Shown here in pieces: positions 6,279 through 10,676 of a DNA stretch of 10,676 bases; positions within the stretch are counted from its first letter, which is position 1, and each line of letters starts with the position of its first letter. The position numbers and the translations under genes were made by a program. The notes under the pieces were generated by a model. The model did no database searches and was not told the origin of the DNA. It saw nothing but the letters and a program-made list of their open reading frames with translations. Source of the DNA: Actinomycetes bacterium (GTDB taxonomy: Bacteria; Actinomycetota; Actinomycetes; Actinomycetales; Cellulomonadaceae). Location: NCBI GenBank assembly GCA_023389545.1, contig JAEWEI010000373.1:1-10676 (forward strand), in the 5' to 3' direction.

Positions 6279-6303
6279 CTGACATTCTCCCACCGTGTGT
6301 CAG
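6279..6303. promoter_or_regulatory. Inverted repeat before the TetR gene, candidate operator
   Basis: CTGACA (6279-6284) and TGTCAG (6298-6303) are a perfect 6-bp inverted repeat separated by 13 nt. The site is one base from the TetR start codon and overlaps its ribosome-binding site. TetR proteins usually bind such dyads next to their own gene. Its TGAC/GTCA half-sites recur with closer spacing in the heme oxygenase leader (4996-5008). Confidence 0.4.
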
Positions 6304-6334
6304 GTAGCCCGGTCACCGAGGTCGGCGCGGCGCT

Positions 6335-6347
6335 GTGCGGACCGCAC
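6335..6347 (-). terminator. Short GC hairpin just after the hmuV stop codon
   Basis: GTGCG-GAC-CGCAC forms a 5-bp stem with a 3-nt loop two bases beyond the hmuV stop. There is no T-run. It might slow or partly end hmuTUV transcripts before the TetR gene, but support is weak. Confidence 0.2.
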
Positions 6348-6349
6348 GC

Positions 6350-7180
6350 TCACCGCACCGGCAAGATGACCTGCCGTGAGGTGCGCGGATGGGCGAAGAC
6401 GTCCACCGGGTACTCGTACACCTCGCTGAGCAGCTCGGCGGTGAGCGCTTCGGCGGGCGGCCCGTCCGCCACCACACGCCCGCGGGCCAGCACGGTGACC
6501 TGATCCGCGTACGCGGCCGCCAGCCCCAGGTCGTGGACGACGACCACCACGGCCCCGCCCTTGCGCGCGTGCCGCTGTGCGAGCTGGAGCACCAGCTCCT
6601 GGTGGCGCAGGTCCAGGGCGGCCGTCGGCTCGTCGAGCAGGAGCACCCCGGTGCGCTGCGCGAGCACCCGGGCCAGGGCGGCCCGCGCGCGCTCGCCGCC
6701 CGAGAGCTCGGTGAACTGGCGCTCCGCCAGGTGCGTCACGTCGGCGGCTGCCAGCGCCTGCGCCACCGCCTCGTCGTCCTCCAGGTCGAGCGGGGTGCCA
6801 CGCCACGGCGCCCGGCCCATCCGCACCACCTCGGTCACGGTGAACGGGAACGAGACGCCCACCTGCTGGAGCAGCACGGCCCGGCGCAACGCCAGCTCGC
6901 CTGTGCTCCAGCGCCCGAGTGGCTGCCCGTCGATCTGCACGGCCCCGGCGGATGGCGCCAGGTCGCCTGTGAGCACGCCCAGCAGCGACGACTTCCCCGC
7001 GCCGTTGGGGCCCAGGAGCGCCCGCACCTCACCGGCGCGCACCTCCAGGTCGACGCCGCTCAGCACCTCCGCGGCGCCGCGTGTCAGGTGCGCGCCCCGC
7101 ACCTGCGCCACGATCTCGCCCGGAGCGTGCGACGACGGCAGCCGGACCGGCCGGCGCCACGGCAGGCCGCGCGCGCTCAC
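6350..7180 (-). CDS. hmuV: Heme ABC importer ATP-binding protein
   Basis: The 276-residue ATPase powers heme import from the inner face of the membrane, as a dimer bound to HmuU. Visible motifs are Walker A GPNGAGKS (57-64), the Q-loop LLQQ (103-106), signature LSGGERARAALARVLAQ (159-175), Walker B VLLLDEP (179-185), D-loop AALD (187-190) and the H-loop histidine H216 in VVVVHD. The motif FPFTVTEVVRMGRAPW (111-126) is typical of FecE/HmuV-type iron-complex ATPases. The GTG start at 7180 overlaps the hmuU stop as GTGA, showing translational coupling; the open frame upstream of this is antisense-like shadow inside hmuU. The long N-terminal tail (about 20 residues) before the first domain strand is mildly unusual. 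The context with hmuT and hmuU makes heme more likely than a siderophore as substrate. Confidence 0.95.
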   Translation of the reverse strand: MSARGLPWRRPVRLPSSHAPGEIVAQVRGAHLTRGAAEVLSGVDLEVRAGEVRALLGPNGAGKSSLLGVLTGDLAPSAGAVQIDGQPLGRWSTGELALRRAVLLQQVGVSFPFTVTEVVRMGRAPWRGTPLDLEDDEAVAQALAAADVTHLAERQFTELSGGERARAALARVLAQRTGVLLLDEPTAALDLRHQELVLQLAQRHARKGGAVVVVVHDLGLAAAYADQVTVLARGRVVADGPPAEALTAELLSEVYEYPVDVFAHPRTSRQVILPVR

Positions 7181-8277
7181 GCCCAGCCGCCCTGGGTGGC
7201 ACGCGTGCGCCGGAGCAGCCAGAAGAAGAACGGCCCGCCCACCAGCGAGGTGAGCATGCCCAGCGGCAGATCGGCATTGGCGATGGCGGTGCGGGCCACC
7301 AGGTCCGCCACGAGCAGCACCAGCGCCCCGCCGAGCGCCGACCCCGGGACCAGCAGCCGGTGCCCCGGGCCCGCCAGGATCCGCACCAGGTGCGGCACCA
7401 CGAGCCCCACGAACGCGATGATCCCGGTGAACGCCACCCCGGAGGCGACGAGCACCGCCACTAGCACGATGACGCCCTGCCGGAGTCGTTCGACGTTGAC
7501 GCCCAGGTGCCGGGCGGCGCGCTCGCCGAGGGACAGCAGGTCCAGTCGACGGGACAGCGCCATCGCGATGGCGAGGCCCGTGATGACCAGCGGGGCGACG
7601 ATCGCCACCGACGACCAGGACGAGCCGTTGAGCGACCCGAGCTGCCAGAAGACGATCTGCTCGCGGGCCGCGGGCGAGGCGATGAACGTGAAGAACGCGA
7701 GCAGCCCGCCGGCGAACGCGTTGATGGCGACGCCGGTGAGCACCAGGGTGACGACCTCGGTGCGGCCGCCCGACCGGGAGAGCCCGTACACCGCGAACGT
7801 GGTGATGAGGCCCCCGCCGAACGCCGCCGCCGCGACCCACGGGCCAGCGGTGAGCGCCCCGCCGAAGACGATGACCGCGCACGCCCCGACCGCGGCGCCG
7901 GAGGACACCCCGATGATGCCGGGCTCGGCCAGGGGATTGGCGAAGACGCCCTGCATCAGCGCGCCCGCGCAGCCCAGTGCGGCGCCCACCAGCAGTGCGA
8001 GGGTGATGCGAGGGAAGCGCACGAGCCACAGCGTGTTCTCACCCTGGGGGTGGCTCGGCAGCGGGCCCGCCTCCAGCCCGACCCGGTGCAGCAACGAGCC
8101 CAGCACCTCGGCGGGCGGGATGCGCACCTGCCCGACTCCCGCGGCCACGACGGCCGCGGCGAGCACACCGACGGCCAGCAGGATCAGCAGAAGCCGGCCC
8201 CGGCGGCGGCTGGGGGTGGCGAGGGGCCGGTCAGGGGGCGCCGTCGGCCGGGTCGGGGCCGCGACGTCAGCCGTCAT
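7177..8277 (-). CDS. hmuU: Heme ABC importer permease, FecCD family
   Basis: The 366-residue protein is an integral membrane permease with about ten hydrophobic helices, starting at about residues 28-48. It pairs with HmuV and accepts cargo from HmuT. Family signatures are RFPR (87-90), GALMQGVFANPLAEPGIIG (105-123) with SSGAAVGA after it, GVNVERLR (259-266), AFVGLVVPHLVR (288-299), and near the C-terminus LPLGMLTSLVGGPFFFWLL (337-355). The N-terminus has a Pro/Arg-rich cytoplasmic tail. The ATG start at 8275-8277 overlaps the hmuT stop as ATGA, and the stop overlaps hmuV, so the three genes are one operon. Sequence alone cannot fully exclude a siderophore substrate; the neighbouring heme oxygenase and the HmuT ligand residues favour heme. 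Confidence 0.95.
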   Translation of the reverse strand: MTADVAAPTRPTAPPDRPLATPSRRRGRLLLILLAVGVLAAAVVAAGVGQVRIPPAEVLGSLLHRVGLEAGPLPSHPQGENTLWLVRFPRITLALLVGAALGCAGALMQGVFANPLAEPGIIGVSSGAAVGACAVIVFGGALTAGPWVAAAAFGGGLITTFAVYGLSRSGGRTEVVTLVLTGVAINAFAGGLLAFFTFIASPAAREQIVFWQLGSLNGSSWSSVAIVAPLVITGLAIAMALSRRLDLLSLGERAARHLGVNVERLRQGVIVLVAVLVASGVAFTGIIAFVGLVVPHLVRILAGPGHRLLVPGSALGGALVLLVADLVARTAIANADLPLGMLTSLVGGPFFFWLLRRTRATQGGWA

Positions 8278-9317
8278 CGGGAAGTCCCGTAGACGGCCTC
8301 GGCCAGGGCGAGCACCGTGGCCCCCGTGCGCGGGCCGAAGCTGAGCAGCGTCGTGTCGCCCATGTCGACCACGCGCCGGTTCTCACCGGCCGGGGTCTGC
8401 GCGATCCCCGTGATGCCGAGCAGCCCGTCCACCCCGCCGACGGACTTGAGGCCCTCGGAGAGCATGAGGATGACGTCCGGGGCGGAGCTGATGAGCGCCT
8501 CGCTGGTCAGGTTGACGAAGGGGCGGTCGAGCCCGACGTCGGTGCCGACATCGACTGCCCCGATCGCCTGGATCATCGCGTCCGCGCCCGATCCGGGCCC
8601 GCCCAGCAGGTAGACCCCCGCGGTGCCGCGCAGGTAGAGGAAGGCGATGCGCGGGGCGTCGCCGTCGGACGGGGCCAGCTCGAGGGCGCTGGCGATCTCG
8701 CCCTCCACCCGCTCGACCAGCGCGGCGCCGTGTTGCGGCACGCCCAGCGCCTCGGCGACGGCGGTGATCTGCGGGCCGATGCCCTCGAGCGTGCGCTCGG
8801 GGTCGAAGTAGACGACGGCGATGCCTGCCGCGCGGAGCTGGGCCTGCACCTCCGCGGGGCCAATGGAGGTGTCGGTGAGGATCACCGTCGGGTTGAGCGC
8901 GAGGATCGACTCCGCGTTGAGGTCGTGCCCGGCGGCCGAGACGAGCGGGACGTCGGCGGCCTCGGCGAACCCCGTCGCCCGGTCCCGCCCCACCACGTTG
9001 TCGCCCAGGCCCAGCGTGTAGACGATCTCCCCGAGCGTGCCGTAGAGGTCCACGGCGATGATCCGGCTCACGTCGGTGACGGTCACGTCCACGCCGTCGA
9101 ACGAGCTCACCGTCACCGGGAGCTGCGGCTGTGGGTCGGTGGTGATGGGGTGGATGGCCGCATCCGCCACGACGGCTGTCGCGGGCCCGGGGCCCGGCGG
9201 GCTCGCGGGCGAGGAGGCGTCAGCGGCGGTGCAGCCGGCGAGCAGAGCGGCGCTGAGCAGCGCCGCGAGCACGGAGAGCACGGCGGAACGTGGACGCATG
9301 CGTGCGCCATTCATCAT
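8274..9317 (-). CDS. hmuT: Heme-binding lipoprotein of the HmuTUV importer
   Basis: The 347-residue protein captures heme outside the membrane and hands it to HmuU. A lipoprotein signal peptide ends in LLAGC, so C29 is the lipidated residue; a Ser/Pro/Gly-rich linker follows (about 30-48). The rest (about 75-345) is a two-lobed periplasmic-binding fold: RIIAVDLYGTLGEIVYTLGLGD (85-106), NPTVILTD (142-149), and a second lobe from about 222. H131 in SAAGHDLNAES and Y236 in RGTAGVYLLGG fall where corynebacterial HmuT has its axial heme ligands His and Tyr, which is the best evidence for heme as substrate. The ATG at 9317 (or the adjacent one at 9314) follows AGGAGAG. A reverse-strand TAATGT (9360-9365) is a -10 candidate and lies inside the first iron box, so iron repression is expected. 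It heads the hmuT-hmuU-hmuV operon. Confidence 0.95.
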   Translation of the reverse strand: MMNGARMRPRSAVLSVLAALLSAALLAGCTAADASSPASPPGPGPATAVVADAAIHPITTDPQPQLPVTVSSFDGVDVTVTDVSRIIAVDLYGTLGEIVYTLGLGDNVVGRDRATGFAEAADVPLVSAAGHDLNAESILALNPTVILTDTSIGPAEVQAQLRAAGIAVVYFDPERTLEGIGPQITAVAEALGVPQHGAALVERVEGEIASALELAPSDGDAPRIAFLYLRGTAGVYLLGGPGSGADAMIQAIGAVDVGTDVGLDRPFVNLTSEALISSAPDVILMLSEGLKSVGGVDGLLGITGIAQTPAGENRRVVDMGDTTLLSFGPRTGATVLALAEAVYGTSR

Positions 9318-9346
9318 GTCTCTCCTGGTGATCCGTCCCTGACCGC

Positions 9347-9365
9347 GGAGGTAAGGCTAACATTA
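9347..9365. promoter_or_regulatory. DtxR/IdeR-like iron box 1, hmuT/surface-protein intergenic region
   Basis: GGAGGTAAGGCTAACATTA matches the DtxR/IdeR consensus TTAGGTTAGGCTAACCTAA at 14 of 19 positions (my count). It covers the reverse-strand -10 candidate TAATGT (9360-9365) of hmuT. Together with box 2 it forms a direct repeat AGGTAAGSCTAA with a 20-bp period. Confidence 0.75.
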
Positions 9366-9366
9366 G

Positions 9367-9385
9367 GAAGGTAAGCCTAAGTCGT
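9367..9385. promoter_or_regulatory. DtxR/IdeR-like iron box 2, hmuT/surface-protein intergenic region
   Basis: GAAGGTAAGCCTAAGTCGT matches the palindrome in its other central orientation (TTAGGTTAGCCTAACCTAA) at 11 of 19 positions, mostly in the left and central part. An overlapping frame, TTAGG-N8-CCTAA (9363-9380), has both perfect outer arms but is one base shorter than the usual 19. It ends just before the -10 candidate of the surface-protein gene. Confidence 0.6.
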
Positions 9386-9387
9386 AG

Positions 9388-9393
9388 TACGGT
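9388..9393 (+). promoter_or_regulatory. Candidate -10 hexamer for a leaderless surface-protein mRNA
   Basis: TACGGT fits TAnnnT and ends 7 nt before the GTG at 9401, so transcription would start at or next to the start codon. No Shine-Dalgarno sequence is visible before this GTG, consistent with leaderless translation. The hexamer directly follows iron box 2. Confidence 0.35.
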
Positions 9394-9400
9394 CCGGCTC

Positions 9401-10207
9401 GTGGAACGACGTGACCTCGCCCGACGGCTCCTGGCCGTGACCGCCCTCGCCGCCTGCGCGATGACCGGCGCCGCCACCGCGTCCGCCGCGCCGGCCGGCG
9501 ACCTCACCGTCTCCCAGGTCGACGGCCTCACCCCCGGGCAGGCCGTGACGGTCACCGGCGCCGGGTTCGACGAGTCCAAGGGCGTCTATGTCGCCATCTG
9601 CGTGGACAACGGCCCGGGCGCCACGCCGACTCCCTGCCTGGGCGGCGTCGACATGGAGGGCGCCACCGGCGGCTCCACCTGGATCTCCTCCAACCCGCCG
9701 TCCTACGCCGCGGGGCTCACGACGCCGTTCGGGCCCGGAGGCACGTTCGAAGTCACCCTGCCTGCCGTGGCCGAGGATGCCGTGGCCGGCGTGGACTGCC
9801 GCGAGGCATCCTGCGCCGTGACCGTCCGGTACGACCACACCCGCGCGGACGACCGCACCGGTGACGTGCTCATCCCGATCACCTTCGCCGCCGAGGGCGC
9901 TGAGGCCCCCACCGCTGAGACGCCCGCTGAGGCCCCTGCCGACGACACGACGCCTGCCCCCGACGTGACGGCGGACGACGCCGAGGCTGAGCCCGCCGAC
10001 GCCGACGCCACCGTCGAGGCTGACGACGACGCGGGCGCGAACGGCGCCCTCATCGCCGGGGCGGTGGGCGTGGTGCTCATCGCCGCCGTCGTCGGCAGCC
10101 TCCTGCTGGCGCGTCGGCGCCGCGCAGGGCTGGCAGCCACGGCCTCCACGGCCACATCCACGGCCTCGGATGGCCGCCCCGACTCGACCGGCCCTCGCGC
10201 CGACTGA
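9401..10207 (+). CDS. Secreted, membrane-anchored protein with neocarzinostatin-like domain
   Basis: The 268-residue product has a signal peptide (basic ERRDLARR, then a hydrophobic stretch, with a cleavage site after ASA at 27-29). It continues with a beta-rich domain (about 34-163), an Ala/Pro/Asp/Glu-rich linker (about 165-213), a membrane helix (about 215-236), and a stop-transfer RRRR (238-241). The mature protein would therefore stand outside the cell on a flexible stalk. The domain has the Ig-like pattern LTVSQVDGLTPGQAVTVTGAGF and GVYVAIC, and four cysteines, C67, C79, C133 and C138. These pair with spacings of 12 and 5, close to the two disulfides of neocarzinostatin apoprotein (10 and 5). 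That family is best known for holding an enediyne chromophore. Here the position, divergent from hmuT behind iron boxes, suggests a surface heme-binding or heme-relay role like that of corynebacterial HtaA/HtaB. H146, Y63, Y102 and Y144 are possible ligands. Function is inference. Confidence 0.85.
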   Translation: MERRDLARRLLAVTALAACAMTGAATASAAPAGDLTVSQVDGLTPGQAVTVTGAGFDESKGVYVAICVDNGPGATPTPCLGGVDMEGATGGSTWISSNPPSYAAGLTTPFGPGGTFEVTLPAVAEDAVAGVDCREASCAVTVRYDHTRADDRTGDVLIPITFAAEGAEAPTAETPAEAPADDTTPAPDVTADDAEAEPADADATVEADDDAGANGALIAGAVGVVLIAAVVGSLLLARRRRAGLAATASTATSTASDGRPDSTGPRAD

Positions 10208-10210
10208 CAG

Positions 10211-10255
10211 CACGCAGCACCTCCGCACGCAGCACCTCCGCACGCAGCACCTCCG
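10211..10255. repeat. Three perfect tandem copies of a 15-mer
   Basis: CACGCAGCACCTCCG occurs three times in a row without a mismatch (10211-10225, 10226-10240, 10241-10255), starting 3 nt after the stop of the surface-protein gene. A partial echo (CATCCGCACTGCC) follows. The array fills much of the 109-nt gap before the next gene. Each unit contains CACCTCC, identical to part of the anti-Shine-Dalgarno end of 16S rRNA. Perfect copies suggest recent slippage. Confidence 0.9.
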
Positions 10256-10316
10256 CATCCGCACTGCCCGTCCATCCCTCGGCGCCTGATCGCGCCCGAT
10301 CTGAAGGAGCTCTCCT

Positions 10317-10676
10317 GTGCTGACAGGAAAGAGGAGGGCCCGGGCAGCCGGGCGAGCCCTCGCCGCGCTGACCGCGGCCGCGATAGCCGCCACCACGGCC
10401 CTCGTCGGACTGGCCGGTGTGGCCAACGCCGAGACCGGCCTCGCCGAGGCCGCCGTGCCGACCCTGACCGTGAGCCCGGCGCAGAACCTCGACCCCGCTG
10501 TGGACCAGGTCATCACCATCACGGGCGCCGGGTTCGCCGGCGCCCTGGCCAACAACGGGATGTACGTGAACCTCGGCGCGGCTGGCGCCTGGACCCCGGG
10601 CACGGCGCCCGCCCAGAGCGGCTGGGTCGTCTCGGGCTTCGTCCCCAAGGCGACGATGACGCCCGAGGGCGGGTTC
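10317..10676 (+). CDS. Secreted protein, start only (cut by window end), HtaA-locus type
   Basis: Starting at GTG 10317, with a strong AAGGAG 8 nt upstream, the frame is open for 120 codons to the window end. The product begins with a basic, hydrophobic signal peptide (residues about 1-38, cleavage after ANA). A beta-rich segment follows: TLTVSPAQNLDPAVDQVITITGAGF (49-73), NNGMYVNLG (79-87) and SGWVVSGFVP (101-110). The pattern TVSP...LDP...VTVTGxGF...GxYV is one I recall from the Ig-like parts of actinobacterial HtaA-domain heme-binding surface proteins, and it matches the VTVTGAGF...GVYV pattern of the gene before it. An HtaA (CR) domain would be expected downstream but is outside the window. 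It is probably co-transcribed with the gene at 9401, across the 15-mer array. Confidence 0.8.
   Translation, partial: MLTGKRRARAAGRALAALTAAAIAATTALVGLAGVANAETGLAEAAVPTLTVSPAQNLDPAVDQVITITGAGFAGALANNGMYVNLGAAGAWTPGTAPAQSGWVVSGFVPKATMTPEGGF

Noticed and set aside
6278..6316. GTG 6316 as the TetR start
   Set aside because: The ATG at 6277 has GGGAG at the right distance and gives the usual short, basic N-terminus.
6389..8344. Forward-strand 651-codon open frame opposite hmuV and hmuU
   Set aside because: It is antisense to two clear ABC transporter genes, and its translation is low-complexity Arg/Ala/Pro/Thr/Ser with no recognisable motif.
10211..10255. CRISPR array
   Set aside because: The 15-mer units are contiguous with no spacers.
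9377..10648. Reverse-strand open frame with repeated RRCCV
   Set aside because: The repeat is only the reverse translation of the 15-mer array, and the rest is antisense to two secreted-protein genes.

Overview
The window is very GC-rich, with third codon positions almost all G or C, several GTG starts, 4-bp ATGA/GTGA gene overlaps, and DtxR/IdeR-type iron boxes. This points to a chromosome of a high-GC actinobacterium. A Cellulomonas-like Micrococcales genome would fit, but that is an impression and not a demonstrated placement.

Left part (1-2780). Positions 1-452 hold no convincing gene: a G-run-rich start, an orphan reverse-strand membrane-segment reading frame without a start codon, and a cluster of short dyads at 250-283. 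Then come a small 80-residue protein (453-695, +) and a large NHLRC2-like protein with a thioredoxin domain and NHL repeats (765-2744, +).

Middle part (2781-5668). On the reverse strand lie a GAF-GGDEF diguanylate cyclase (2781-4190) and, upstream of it, a heme oxygenase (4239-4961). A GNAT acetyltransferase (5111-5647, +) diverges from the heme oxygenase. Between the two is one DtxR/IdeR-like box, a reverse-strand -10 candidate and a TGAC-N5-GTCA dyad in the heme oxygenase leader.

Right part (5669-10676). A reverse-strand cluster hmuT-hmuU-hmuV, tightly overlapped, encodes an ABC importer for heme; a TetR-family regulator follows after a 72-nt gap. Diverging from hmuT are a secreted, membrane-anchored protein with a neocarzinostatin-like domain (9401-10207) and the start of a second secreted protein (10317 to the window end, cut off). 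The hmuT/9401 intergenic region carries two DtxR/IdeR-like boxes exactly 20 bp apart.

Taken together, 4239-10676 reads as an iron-repressed heme-acquisition and heme-degradation locus. Surface proteins would pass heme to the HmuT lipoprotein, HmuUV would import it, and the heme oxygenase would release the iron. DtxR/IdeR would sense iron, and the TetR protein may sense heme or another ligand. The least described parts are the neocarzinostatin-fold surface protein in a heme locus, the candidate TetR operators, the cysteine-bearing GAF-GGDEF protein next to the heme oxygenase, and a triplicated 15-mer between the two surface-protein genes.
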